44,817 nucleotides of DNA, taken from contig NZ_VMNW02000079.1 in assembly GCF_007713735.2 (NCBI RefSeq), positions 1-44,817 of the forward strand, given 5' to 3'. The notes under the pieces were generated by a model, which did no database searches, was not told the origin of the DNA, and saw only the letters and a program-made list of their open reading frames with translations. Shown here one piece after another: positions 31,489-40,054 of the stretch. This stretch comes from Amycolatopsis acidicola. Its GTDB lineage: Bacteria > Actinomycetota > Actinomycetes > Mycobacteriales > Pseudonocardiaceae. Each line of letters opens with the position of its first letter. Positions within the stretch are counted from its first letter, which is position 1. A program made the position numbers and the translations under genes.

Positions 31489-32396
31489 GCGGGCACCTGC
31501 TCGGCGGTCTTCCTGGTCAGCTCCAGGTACGCCTCCTCCAGCGACGGCCGGTGTTCGCTGACCCCGGAAAAGGGCACGACCCCTTCACTGAGCACGCTGA
31601 CCACGCGGTCGGCGGGCAGCCCGGACACGGTGATCTCGTCGCCGCCCCCGGCGGTGACGGTCGCCCCGGCGTGCGCGAGCACGGTGATCGCCTCCTCGCG
31701 GTGGGAGGTGTGCACGGCGACCAGGCCATCGGACACGGCCGCCAGCAGGTCCTTCAGCGGCGCGTCGGCCAGGAGCCTGCCGCGCGTGACCACCACGACG
31801 TGCTCGGCGGTCTCCTCCAGTTCACGCATGGTGCGGCTGGTGATCAGCACCGCGCGGCCCTGCGCGGCGAGCTCCCGCAGCAGCCCGCGGAGCCAGGTGG
31901 CGTCGTCCGGGCCGAGGCCGTCGAACGGTTCGTCCAGCAGCAGCACGGGCGGATCGCCCAGGAGCGCGGCGGCGAGATCGAGCCGGCGCCGCGAGGCCGG
32001 GTCCAGCGTGCCGATGGCGCGTTTGGCCACCGCGGACAGGCCCGTGAGTTCGAGGACTTCGCCCGCCCGCGTGGCCGGCAGGCCGTTCGACTGGGCCAGC
32101 CAGCGCAGGTGCGTGCGCGCGCGGCAGGCGGGATGGGGCGCCGTCCCCCACAGCACGGCGCCGGCCTCGCGCAGCGGCACGCGGAGTTCGCGGTACTGGC
32201 GGCCGCTGATCAGCGCCATCCCCCGGTCGGGGCGTTCGAGCCCGAGCAGCACCCGCAGCGTCGTCGTCTTGCCCGCTCCGGCCGGTCCGCCGAACCCCGT
32301 GACGTGACCTGGGGAAACGGTGAACGTCAGGTCGTCGAGGGCCACGGCGGTGCCGTAGCGCTTGCGCAGCCCGCGTACCTCGATGGTGGCATCCAT
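31485..32396 (-). CDS. ABC transporter ATP-binding protein with degenerate motifs
   Basis: A 303-residue ABC ATPase-like protein that should drive the adjacent permease. Walker A (GPAGAGKT, 37-44) and Walker B with its Glu (VLLLDEP, 151-157) are intact. The signature motif, usually SGGM or LGMRQ, reads TLDPASRRRL at 130-139. The D-loop is GLGP instead of GLDP. The H-loop His is Arg188 in ITSRTMREL. Closing of the ATP sandwich and hydrolysis may therefore be impaired. About 80 C-terminal residues form an extra domain. ATG at 32396 is used; no strong ribosome site is visible. Confidence 0.85.
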   Translation of the reverse strand: MDATIEVRGLRKRYGTAVALDDLTFTVSPGHVTGFGGPAGAGKTTTLRVLLGLERPDRGMALISGRQYRELRVPLREAGAVLWGTAPHPACRARTHLRWLAQSNGLPATRAGEVLELTGLSAVAKRAIGTLDPASRRRLDLAAALLGDPPVLLLDEPFDGLGPDDATWLRGLLRELAAQGRAVLITSRTMRELEETAEHVVVVTRGRLLADAPLKDLLAAVSDGLVAVHTSHREEAITVLAHAGATVTAGGGDEITVSGLPADRVVSVLSEGVVPFSGVSEHRPSLEEAYLELTRKTAEQVPA

Positions 32397-32498
32397 GCCC
32401 GAGAGACTACGAACCCCGCTCCCGGGCGCTCCGCCGCGCCCGCCCCTGTTCGCCGAAAAGGGTCCCGCAAGGCACCCGGTGACCGCCAGAATGGCCGG

Positions 32499-33422
32499 AT
32501 GACGGCAATCCGGGACTGGCCACTTCCCGCGGCGATCGTGCTGGGCGTGCTCGCGACGGGGGAATCCCTGTCGCGCGCGGGGGAAGCGGGCACCGCGGCG
32601 GTGGTGATCGGGCTCGCGGCGACGGTGCCGCTGGCGTTCGCCACCCGCCACGCGGCCGGAGCGGCGCTGGTGATCGCGCCCGCGACAGCGCTTACTTCCT
32701 TGTGCTTCCGGGGTTTCCCGGCGGTCACGGGGCTGCTCGCGCTCGCCGCGGTGTGTTCCGTGCTGGCGCGCACCCACGTCGGGCAGCTGCGTGCGGGGCG
32801 CGCGGAGCAGCACGCGATGCAGGACTCCTTGCGGGAGCTGACAGTTCGCGGCGCGCGGTCGCGGATCGCGTGGGAGCTGCACGACGTGGTCGCGCACCGG
32901 ATTTCGCTGATCTCGGCGCGCGCGGAGTCGGCGCGGCTGAGCACCCCGGAGCAGGCGACCGCCGGGCTGCACGTGATCGGCGAGACGGCGCGCACGGCGC
33001 TGATGGAGTTGCGGCGGGTACAGGAGTTACTCCGCCCGGACGCCGGGCACGAGCCCATCCGGCCGTATACCGGACTCGGCCAGATGCTCGAACTTGTCGA
33101 CGGCGCAAGGGAAACCTCGGGCGCCGACGCGAGATTGATCGTGCACGGCACGGTCACCGGCCTGGATCCCGGTGTCGAACTGGCGGCGTGCCGGATCGTC
33201 GAGGAGTCGCTCGCCGGCACGGACGGCTGCCCGGTCGCGGTCGAGCTGGACTACACGGGCGACGACCTGCGCGTGCGGATCTCCGACGCCGGCCCCTTGT
33301 CGCCGGACGGCCCGGAACTGCTCGGGATGCGTGAGCGGGCGGCGACGGTCGGCGGCGAGTTGCGCACGACGCCCGCGCCGGGCACCGGGCTCGCGGTGGA
33401 GGCCCGGCTTCCCGTCGCGTGA
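32499..33422 (+). CDS. Orphan NarL-type histidine kinase with degenerate ATP site
   Basis: A 307-residue sensor kinase. Four membrane helices span about residues 8-92. The HisKA_3 box SRIAWELHDVVAHRISL has the phospho-acceptor His128. The C-terminal ATPase domain keeps GMRERAATVGGEL and the GTGL turn, but the N-box, normally QEALTNALKHA, reads EESLAGTDG and lacks the Mg2+-binding Asn, and the D-box reads SDAGPL. No response regulator gene is next to it, although this kinase class is normally paired. It diverges from the ABC genes by 102 bp. Confidence 0.83.
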   Translation: MTAIRDWPLPAAIVLGVLATGESLSRAGEAGTAAVVIGLAATVPLAFATRHAAGAALVIAPATALTSLCFRGFPAVTGLLALAAVCSVLARTHVGQLRAGRAEQHAMQDSLRELTVRGARSRIAWELHDVVAHRISLISARAESARLSTPEQATAGLHVIGETARTALMELRRVQELLRPDAGHEPIRPYTGLGQMLELVDGARETSGADARLIVHGTVTGLDPGVELAACRIVEESLAGTDGCPVAVELDYTGDDLRVRISDAGPLSPDGPELLGMRERAATVGGELRTTPAPGTGLAVEARLPVA

Positions 33423-33426
33423 AGGG

Positions 33427-35769
33427 TCAGCGGTTACGCCACACCGGCGGACGTTTTTGCGCGAACGCCGTGATCCCTTCGAGCGCGTCCTCGCTCACCA
33501 GCAGTTCGTCGAGCGCTTCGGTCGGGTGGTTGACCGCTTCGACGGTGTCGGCGATGCCCCGTGTCTCGGCCATGATCTGCAGCGACAGCCGGACCGACGT
33601 CGGCGAACCCTCGAGGATCGACGCCGCCAGCTCGCGGGCCCCTTCGAGTGCCTTGCCTTCCTCGGTGACGCGGTTGACCAGCCCGTAATCGCGCGCCTCC
33701 TCGGCGCCGATCCGCCTGCCGGTCAGGATCATCTCGGTCGCCACCTTTTCCGGGACCGTCCGCGGCAGCCGCACGAGCCCGCCCGCGCCGGCGACGAGCC
33801 CGACCTTCACCTCCGACAACGCGAACTGCGCGGCGGCGTCGGCGACCACGAGGTGACACGCCATCGCGATCTCCAGCCCGCCGCCCATCGCGTAGCCGTT
33901 CACGGCGGCGATCACCGGTTTCGGCAGCGCACGGCGGCCGGTCAGCCCGGCGAACCCGTTCTTGGGCGTCCACAAGGGTTTCCCGGACGCCGAGTACACG
34001 AGGTCGTTGCCCGCGGAGAACGCTTTCTCCCCGGCGCCGGTGAGGATCGCGACCCACAGGTCGGGGTCGGCGAAGTAGGCGTCGAAGATCTCGTCGAGTT
34101 CCTGGTTCGCGGGTGGGTGCAGGCTGTTGCGCGCGTCCGGGCGGTTGATCGTCACCTCGAGCAGGTGCCCGTCGCGGCGAACCTGCGCGTACTCGTAGCT
34201 CTCGCGGAACCCCACCGGGCGCGGCGGGAGCAGCTCGTTCATCCGCTCCTCGGTCAGCGCCGCCCGGTTGCCGAACCCGAAGGAGCGCACGAAAAAGCGC
34301 GTACCGAGGTCGAGCTGGTCGAGCAGCTCGGAATCCTCCGCCAGCGCGACGAAACGCCGGTCGTCGGCCTCCAACCGTCCGATGAGGACACCGGTCCGGC
34401 CGTGCCCGTGTTTGACCGTGTAGGTCTCGACGGTCGCCCAGCCGTCCGGATGCACTGCCTGCTCGACGACGGGCAGCGCGTCGATTTCGGCCTGCAGCCC
34501 GGCGTCCCGGCTCGCGCGCCAGTCCGCGGGCGTCGTGGAGTACACGCCGGTGGAGTACTTGCTGAGCATCCCGCCGTTCGCGCCGACGAGCCCGTACGCG
34601 CCGGGCTCGGCTCGCAGGCGCTGCACCGTTTCGGCGATGGCGTGCAAGGAATAGTCGTTGCCCGCGCCGCCGAAGAACGGCAGGCCACCGGTGAGCGTCA
34701 GCCCGCGCGGGTCGTCGGTGGCGAGGCCGATTCCCTCACACACGGCGAAGACGGCGATCGGGAAACAGCTGTAGAGATCGATCGTGCTCAGCTCGGCGAC
34801 GCTGATCCCGGCGAGCTCCAGCGCGTGCTGCACCGAGCGTACGGCGGCCTGGCCGGTGGACAGGTCCACGCGGTCCATCAGGTGCTGCTCGCGCAGATCG
34901 GAGTGGCCGTGCAGGAACACCCACTTCTCCGGGGGCACGCCGAGTTCGCGCGCCGCCTCCACGGACATCAGCACCGCCGCGGCGCCCTGGTTCACCTGGT
35001 CCCTGGCCACCAGAAAGCGGGTGTAGGGGTCGGCGATCGGGCGGTTGCGCTCAGTCGGCGTGGCCAGCTCTTCGGCGCTGCGCTCGACGGGCGCCGCCGC
35101 GTACGGGTTCGCCGCGGCGACTTTGGTGAACGGAGCGAACAACTCCCCCATCGTGCGCGCGTACTCCTCGCGCGACTGCTTGAGCCGGGCCCGCCGCGCG
35201 TTCTCGAACAGCGCGTACTGGCTGGGCGCGTCGATCAGCTGGTGCGCCACGAGTTGTTGTCCCGCAAGGCCTTTGAGCCCGAAGCCACGGTCTTCGAGAC
35301 TGCCTTCGACGTGTTCGGTGAAGTCCGGCTTGCCCTCGGCACCGGCGAAGGCGCGGGCCGTGGAGATGGCTTCGGAGCCGAAGACGAACGCGACCCTGGA
35401 CCCGCCCGCGGCGATCGTGCCGGCGAGTTCGGTGACCAGATGCTGGGGCGACTGCCCGCCGGAGACCTCGAGGATCGCGCGGGCCGGATCGGCGCCGGCA
35501 CGCCGGGCGACCGAGCGCGGGTAGTTGTCGGACTTGCCCAGCGGCGCGTGGCCGAGCGGGCTGGAGATCTCGAACTGCCGGACCCCCGCCGCGGTGTCGG
35601 CGGCGGCCGCGACGGCCGCCGGGTCCGCCCCGGTGTCCTCCAGCGCGGCCCGCAGGGCTTCGGCGGCGAGCCCGACCGCGGAGAGGCGGCGGTACCCGGG
35701 ATCGTCGAGGCGTTCGGCGAACTGGCCGACGCCCACCAGCACGGGGGTGCGCGGATCGGGTTCGAACAT
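33427..35769 (-). CDS. TLP1-type thiolase-like protein fused to an enoyl-CoA hydratase
   Basis: A 780-residue two-part protein. Residues about 1-515 are a thiolase-like protein type 1: VLVGVGQFAERLDDP at the start, GGLPFFGGAGNDYSLHAIAE, YGLVGANGGMLSKYSTG and an OB-like tail with RTGVLIGRLEADDRRFVAL. The active-site Cys of true thiolases (CASG) is replaced by SGGQ, as is usual in this group. Residues about 520-780 are a crotonase with the oxyanion loops AFSAGNDL and NGYAMGGGLE. It probably handles acyl-CoA chains. A TetR gene diverges from it. Confidence 0.87.
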   Translation of the reverse strand: MFEPDPRTPVLVGVGQFAERLDDPGYRRLSAVGLAAEALRAALEDTGADPAAVAAAADTAAGVRQFEISSPLGHAPLGKSDNYPRSVARRAGADPARAILEVSGGQSPQHLVTELAGTIAAGGSRVAFVFGSEAISTARAFAGAEGKPDFTEHVEGSLEDRGFGLKGLAGQQLVAHQLIDAPSQYALFENARRARLKQSREEYARTMGELFAPFTKVAAANPYAAAPVERSAEELATPTERNRPIADPYTRFLVARDQVNQGAAAVLMSVEAARELGVPPEKWVFLHGHSDLREQHLMDRVDLSTGQAAVRSVQHALELAGISVAELSTIDLYSCFPIAVFAVCEGIGLATDDPRGLTLTGGLPFFGGAGNDYSLHAIAETVQRLRAEPGAYGLVGANGGMLSKYSTGVYSTTPADWRASRDAGLQAEIDALPVVEQAVHPDGWATVETYTVKHGHGRTGVLIGRLEADDRRFVALAEDSELLDQLDLGTRFFVRSFGFGNRAALTEERMNELLPPRPVGFRESYEYAQVRRDGHLLEVTINRPDARNSLHPPANQELDEIFDAYFADPDLWVAILTGAGEKAFSAGNDLVYSASGKPLWTPKNGFAGLTGRRALPKPVIAAVNGYAMGGGLEIAMACHLVVADAAAQFALSEVKVGLVAGAGGLVRLPRTVPEKVATEMILTGRRIGAEEARDYGLVNRVTEEGKALEGARELAASILEGSPTSVRLSLQIMAETRGIADTVEAVNHPTEALDELLVSEDALEGITAFAQKRPPVWRNR

Positions 35770-35781
35770 CCCCGGACGCTA

Positions 35782-35803
35782 TACTGACGGCTACCGTTCA
35801 GTA
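35782..35803. promoter_or_regulatory. TetR operator between fusion gene and TetR
   Basis: TACTGA-N10-TCAGTA is a 22-bp inverted repeat with perfect outer arms, overlapping a TATACT -10 element at 35780-35785. It lies in the 50-bp gap between the thiolase-like fusion gene and the TetR gene. Confidence 0.7.
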
Positions 35804-35819
35804 AACAGGAGGGTGGTCC

Positions 35820-36413
35820 ATGCCACGCTCGGCAGGCTCCGGCCGCCCGCGCGACCCCGAGGTCGACCGGCGGGTGGCCGCCGCGGCCATCGGCCTGTTC
35901 GGCGCGGAGGGCTGGTCCGGGTTCAGCATCGAGGCGGTCGCCAAGCGGGCCGGTGTGGGCAAGGCGTCGATCTACCTGCGCTGGCCCACCAAGGAAGCGC
36001 TGCTGCTGGACGCTGTGCGGCAGTACGTCGGCGAAGTCACCGAGATCGAGGCGACCTCGGTCCGCGAGGAGCTGATCCGGCTGGCGCTGCAGCTGTTCCG
36101 GCACTACCTCGGCGACACCGGGCGCGCCGCGATGCGCCTGGCCCTGGACGCCGATCGCATCCCGGCCGTCGCCGGGCACTGGGCGAAGATCCGCGAGTCC
36201 CAGATCCTGGCGGCCCGCGCGATCGTGCGGCGGGCGATCCGCCGCGGCGAGCTGCCCGAAGGCACGTCGGTCACGTTGCTGCTGGACACGTTGTGCGGCG
36301 CGGTCGTGAACCACGTGCACGCCACCCCGCCCTCGGCGCAGGCGAAACTGGCGGATTCGGCGGAAAGCTACGCGCGTGACCTGGTGGACTTCCTGCTGCC
36401 GAACGTCAGCTGA
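35820..36413 (+). CDS. TetR/AcrR family regulator of the acyl-CoA fusion gene
   Basis: A 197-residue TetR repressor with the helix-turn-helix at about 18-65 (VAAAAIGLFGAEGWSGFSIE, VAKRAGVGKASIYLRWPTKEALL). The C-terminal domain has the AEGTSVTLLLDTLCGAVVNH-like core of the TetR_C_16 group. It is divergent from the TLP1-crotonase gene and shares a 22-bp operator with it, so it likely senses an acyl-CoA. Its tail overlaps the convergent nitrilase gene by eight bases. Confidence 0.9.
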   Translation: MPRSAGSGRPRDPEVDRRVAAAAIGLFGAEGWSGFSIEAVAKRAGVGKASIYLRWPTKEALLLDAVRQYVGEVTEIEATSVREELIRLALQLFRHYLGDTGRAAMRLALDADRIPAVAGHWAKIRESQILAARAIVRRAIRRGELPEGTSVTLLLDTLCGAVVNHVHATPPSAQAKLADSAESYARDLVDFLLPNVS

Positions 36414-37098
36414 GCTCGGCGCGCACGAACTCCCCCGGCGCCGGCCCGGCCTGCGCCAGTATCGTGCCGTCGGCGCGGCGGATGCTGGAGCCTCCGGTGG
36501 CCGGCTCGAAGCCGCCACCGGTGTGCCCCGCGAAGCTGGCGACGGCCACCCACACGCCGTGCGTGGTGGCCACGCGGTGTGCTCGTTTCTCTTGCAGGTC
36601 CTTGTTTTCCACCGTCTCGGCCGTCGCGGCGACGTAGCCGTCGATGCCCAGCGCGGCCGTGTTGGCGGCGTGCTCCGGCACCCCGAGGTCCTTGCAGATC
36701 GCCAGCCCCACGCGGAACCCGTCGATGTCGAGGACCGCGGGCGTGTCACCGGGGCGGAAGTGCTCCGGCTCCGGCCCGCCGAGGTAGATCTTGCGGTACG
36801 CCACCGACACGCCCGTCCCGTCGACCGCGAGCAGCGCGATGTGCGGCCCCGGCACGGGCGCGCCGACGAGCGCGAGCGAGCCCGTCTCGGCGCAGGCGTC
36901 GACGAGGGGCGCCAGCCGCGGGTCTCCGGGCGCGATCGGTTCCGCCCCCAGCTCGTAGCCGGTCAGCGACAGCTCCGGGAACACGATCACCCGGGCGCCC
37001 GCCGCCCGCACGAGCCGCGCGTGCTCCGCCACGTTCGCCTCGACGGCGTGCGAGAGCGACACCGGCTGGGCCACCGCGACGTTCAGGGATGCGCACAC
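36406..37098 (-). CDS. Nitrilase-superfamily carbon-nitrogen hydrolase
   Basis: A 230-residue amidase-fold protein. The catalytic triad is visible: Glu in VFPELSLTGYE, Lys in AYRKIYLGG, and the nucleophile Cys in LAICKDLG. The length is short but normal for this family, which cleaves amides or nitriles or acts as omega-amidase or repair enzyme. The GTG at 37098 is taken as start. The PhnB-like gene lies 72 bp upstream on the same strand. Confidence 0.87.
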   Translation of the reverse strand: MCASLNVAVAQPVSLSHAVEANVAEHARLVRAAGARVIVFPELSLTGYELGAEPIAPGDPRLAPLVDACAETGSLALVGAPVPGPHIALLAVDGTGVSVAYRKIYLGGPEPEHFRPGDTPAVLDIDGFRVGLAICKDLGVPEHAANTAALGIDGYVAATAETVENKDLQEKRAHRVATTHGVWVAVASFAGHTGGGFEPATGGSSIRRADGTILAQAGPAPGEFVRAELS

Positions 37099-37170
37099 CC
37101 GCCGATCATGGCAGGCGCGAGGCGCTGGGGCAGCCGATATTCACCGTCCTCTGCCGAGCCCGCGCCGTCC

Positions 37171-37575
37171 TCAGCCGCTGATGTTCACCATCCACTGGAC
37201 GCCGAACTTATCGGTGCAGTAGCCGAATTCGTCGCCCCACATCTGCTTCTCCAGTGGGACCGCGATGGTGCCGCCCTCGGCCAGTTTCTCCCAGTAGCCG
37301 CGCAGTTCGTCGGCGCTGTCGCCGCTGAGGCTGACCGAGATGTTCGTGCCGGGCTGGTGTTCCATCTCCGGCGGGGTGTCGGCGGCCATGATCGTGTAGC
37401 CGCTGCCGGTCTCCAGCATGCCGTGCATGATCTTGTCCGCGTGCGGGGCGTCGGCCTGGCCGAACTCGCCGAAGGTGTTCAGCGTGAGGGTGCCGCCGAA
37501 GACGTCGCGGTAGAACTCCAGTGCCTGGCGCGCGTTGTCGCGGAAGCTGATGTAGGGGTTGAGGCGGGAGGGCAT
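37171..37575 (-). CDS. PhnB-like VOC family protein
   Basis: A 134-residue member of the PhnB/3-demethylubiquinone-like branch of VOC proteins. It begins LNPYISFRDNARQALEFYRDVFGG, a family signature, and ends GYCTDKFGVQWMVNIS. GAAGGAGA lies six bases before the ATG. The ligand is unknown. It diverges from the methyltransferase gene at 37671. Confidence 0.88.
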   Translation of the reverse strand: MPSRLNPYISFRDNARQALEFYRDVFGGTLTLNTFGEFGQADAPHADKIMHGMLETGSGYTIMAADTPPEMEHQPGTNISVSLSGDSADELRGYWEKLAEGGTIAVPLEKQMWGDEFGYCTDKFGVQWMVNISG

Positions 37576-37633
37576 GGTGATTCTCCTTCGGTAGTCCTGG
37601 TCTGAAGTCGGAAACGATCAGTGACGGGTTACA

Positions 37634-37650
37634 CGGCCGGGACCCGGCCG
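37634..37650. promoter_or_regulatory. GC-rich palindrome before the methyltransferase
   Basis: CGGCCGGG-A-CCCGGCCG has eight perfect pairs about one base, overlapping the ribosome site region of the methyltransferase. It could be an operator or a hairpin that limits translation. Confidence 0.35.
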
Positions 37651-37670
37651 GGGAAGGCATGATCGGCGGC

Positions 37671-38411
37671 ATGGCCGACCACGCGTTCACGGACGAACGC
37701 CTCGCCGCGTGGTACGACGCGCTCAACTCCGGCCGTGATGACCTCGAGTTCTACCTGCCCCTGGTGCTGTCCGCCACCGCAGTGCTGGACGTCGGCTGCG
37801 GCACCGGCACGCTCCTGGGCGAAGCCCGCCAGGCCGGGCACGAGGGCCGCCTGTGCGGGCTGGACCCGGCGGCCGCGATGCTCGCCGAGGCCCGCCGTCA
37901 CGAGGGCGTCGAGTGGGTGCTCGGCGACCTCCTCTCGACACCCTTCCGGGGCGAGTTCGATCTCGTGGTGATGACCGGGCACGCGTTCCAGGTGCTATGC
38001 ACCGACGAGGAGTTGCGCGCGACGCTCTCCGCCGTCCGCGCCGCTCTCGCGCCCGGCGGCCGCTTCGCCTTCGAGACGCGCAACCCGGCGGCGCGGGCGT
38101 GGGAGCGCTGGACGCCTGAGTACGCAAGGGAAATCACCGTCGGCGGCGAGACCGTCCGGATGGCGCACGAGGCGGAGACGCCGCGAGACGGGCTCGTCCG
38201 CTTCACCACGACGTACACCGGCGCAGGCTGGGAGGACCGAAGCACCAGCGTCCTCCGCTTCACCGGTGAGGCCGAGCTGGACAGGTTCCTCGCCGAAGCG
38301 GGCCTGCGCGCCGTCGAGCGCTATGGGGACTGGGGCGGCGGCCCCGTAACCGCGGACAGCCCGGAACTCATCACGATCGCCACGGTGGTCAAGCCCGCCG
38401 TGGATGGCTAA
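37671..38411 (+). CDS. SAM-dependent methyltransferase
   Basis: A 246-residue class I methyltransferase. The SAM-binding glycine motif VLDVGCGTGTLLGEA is near residue 40, the acidic motif LCGLDPAAAMLAEAR near 65, and the post-motif LVVMTGHAFQVL near 105. The substrate is unknown. I use ATG 37671 (MADHAFTDERLAAWYDAL); an ATG four codons upstream is also possible. It precedes the acyl-CoA operon by 43 bp on the same strand. Confidence 0.87.
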   Translation: MADHAFTDERLAAWYDALNSGRDDLEFYLPLVLSATAVLDVGCGTGTLLGEARQAGHEGRLCGLDPAAAMLAEARRHEGVEWVLGDLLSTPFRGEFDLVVMTGHAFQVLCTDEELRATLSAVRAALAPGGRFAFETRNPAARAWERWTPEYAREITVGGETVRMAHEAETPRDGLVRFTTTYTGAGWEDRSTSVLRFTGEAELDRFLAEAGLRAVERYGDWGGGPVTADSPELITIATVVKPAVDG

Positions 38412-38454
38412 CCTACCGAGCGACCGATAAGTATGGCGCAGTGAGGAGGACAAC

Positions 38455-39216
38455 GTGAAGGTTTCCGACGGTGTGGCGCTGGTGACCGGCGGCGCGTCGG
38501 GCCTCGGGCTGGCGACCGTGCGGGCATTGCACGGCGCGGGCGCGAAGGTGGCGATCATCGACCTGCCCACGTCCGAGGGCGAGAAGATCGCCGCGGAACT
38601 CGGCGACTCCGCGGTGTTCACCCCCGCCGACGTGACCAGCGAAGCCGACGTCACCAAGGCGCTCGACGCCGCGGCCGGACTCGGTCCGCTCCGGACGGTC
38701 GTGAACTGCGCCGGCATCGGCAACGCGATCAAGACCGTGAGCAAGAAGGGTGCCTTCCCGCTGCCCGACTTCACGAAGGTCGTCACCGTCAACCTGATCG
38801 GCACCTTCAACGTCATCCGCCTCGCCGCCGAGCGCATCTCGCACGCCGAACCGGTGGGCGAAGAGCGCGGTGTGATCATCAACACCGCCTCCGTCGCGGC
38901 CTTCGAGGGCCAGATCGGGCAGGCCGCCTACTCCGCGTCCAAGGGCGGGATCGTCGGCATGACCCTCCCGATCGCCCGCGACCTGGCGAGCCTCGGCATC
39001 CGCGTGGTGACCATCGCCCCGGGCCTCTTCCACACCCCGCTGTTCGCGGCGCTGCCGGACGAGGCGATCTCCGCGCTCGGCGCGCAGGTCCCGCATCCCG
39101 CCCGCCTCGGCGACCCGGCGGAGTACGCGGCGCTGGCGAAGCACATCGTGGAGAACCCGATGCTCAACGGCGAGACCATCCGGCTCGACGGCGCGATCCG
39201 GATGTCGCCGCGGTGA
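38455..39216 (+). CDS. SDR, 3-hydroxyacyl-CoA dehydrogenase type 2-like
   Basis: A 253-residue SDR. The Rossmann motif is TGGASGLGLAT, the NAG motif is VVNCAGIG, and the catalytic residues are in NTASVAAFEGQIGQAAYSAS with the Lys of ASKGG. The layout, with NVIRLAAERI and the C-terminal GETIRLDGAIRM, matches human HSD17B10/SCHAD-type 3-hydroxyacyl-CoA dehydrogenases. It probably oxidises a 3-hydroxyacyl-CoA with NAD. GTG follows GAGGACA. Its stop overlaps the start of the next gene by four bases. Confidence 0.92.
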   Translation: MKVSDGVALVTGGASGLGLATVRALHGAGAKVAIIDLPTSEGEKIAAELGDSAVFTPADVTSEADVTKALDAAAGLGPLRTVVNCAGIGNAIKTVSKKGAFPLPDFTKVVTVNLIGTFNVIRLAAERISHAEPVGEERGVIINTASVAAFEGQIGQAAYSASKGGIVGMTLPIARDLASLGIRVVTIAPGLFHTPLFAALPDEAISALGAQVPHPARLGDPAEYAALAKHIVENPMLNGETIRLDGAIRMSPR

Positions 39217-40025
39217 GCGCGTTCGAAGCCCTGCTGGACAAGCATTCCGGGCACGTCGAACTGCGGGACAGGGTGCTGCGCTGCCCCATCGCGACGGCCG
39301 CCGCGGGGAACTCGCTCGACGAGGCCCGCATGGCGAGCGCCACCGAACTCCTGCGCGCCATCGGCGAGGGCGCGAGCGAGGTCGGCGCGGTGCTGATCCA
39401 CAGCGAGGGCAAGAACTTCTGTACCGGCGGCAACGTGAAGGCGTTCGGCTCGGCCGAGGATCCCGGCGCGTTCGTCACGGACCTGGCCACCACGTTCCAC
39501 GAGTTCATCCTCGCCGTCACGCGCGCGCCGGTGCCGGTGGTCGCGGCGGTCAGCGGGTGGGCCGCGGGCGCGGGCATGAGCATCGCGCTCGCCTGCGACA
39601 TCGTGGTCGGAGGGCCGGGCACGAAGCTCCGCCCGGCGTACCCGTCGATCGGGTTCTCGCCGGACGGCGGGATGTCGTGGTCGCTGCCCCGGATCATCGG
39701 GCCGGCGCGCGCCCGGGACCTGCTGCTCACGGATGGGGTCCTGGAGGGCGAGGAGGCGGCGCGGCTCGGCGCGCTCACGCGTTTCGTGGCCGACGAAGAC
39801 GTCCTGGCCGAAGCCCGGGAAATCGCGGGCCGGCTGGCGAAGGGACCCACGGGGTCCCTCGGCCGGATCAAGCGGCTGGCACACGAATCCGCCGGCCGCG
39901 ACCTGCCTGCCCAGCTCGCCGAGGAAGCACGCTCGATCGGCGAATGCGCCGCGAGCCCCGCCGGACGGGAGGGCGTGCGCGCGTTCGCGGAACGGCGCGC
40001 GGCCGACTACTCCGGCACCTGGTGA
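39213..40025 (+). CDS. Enoyl-CoA hydratase/isomerase
   Basis: A 270-residue crotonase. The oxyanion loops are FCTGGNVKAFG near 70-80 and VSGWAAGAGMSIALACDI near 112-130. The catalytic Glu positions of hydratases read YPSIGFSPDGG, so the first Glu is replaced by Ser, which suggests an isomerase or other crotonase activity rather than a standard hydratase. It is translationally coupled to the SDR by a GTGA overlap and lies 29 bp before the CoA-racemase gene. Confidence 0.88.
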   Translation: MSAFEALLDKHSGHVELRDRVLRCPIATAAAGNSLDEARMASATELLRAIGEGASEVGAVLIHSEGKNFCTGGNVKAFGSAEDPGAFVTDLATTFHEFILAVTRAPVPVVAAVSGWAAGAGMSIALACDIVVGGPGTKLRPAYPSIGFSPDGGMSWSLPRIIGPARARDLLLTDGVLEGEEAARLGALTRFVADEDVLAEAREIAGRLAKGPTGSLGRIKRLAHESAGRDLPAQLAEEARSIGECAASPAGREGVRAFAERRAADYSGTW

Positions 40026-40054
40026 ACCCGAAGACCGAACAGAAAGGACCGAAC

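Noticed and set aside
33172..35787. 871-codon plus-strand open frame opposite the thiolase-crotonase fusion
   Set aside because: Shadow of a strongly conserved minus-strand gene.
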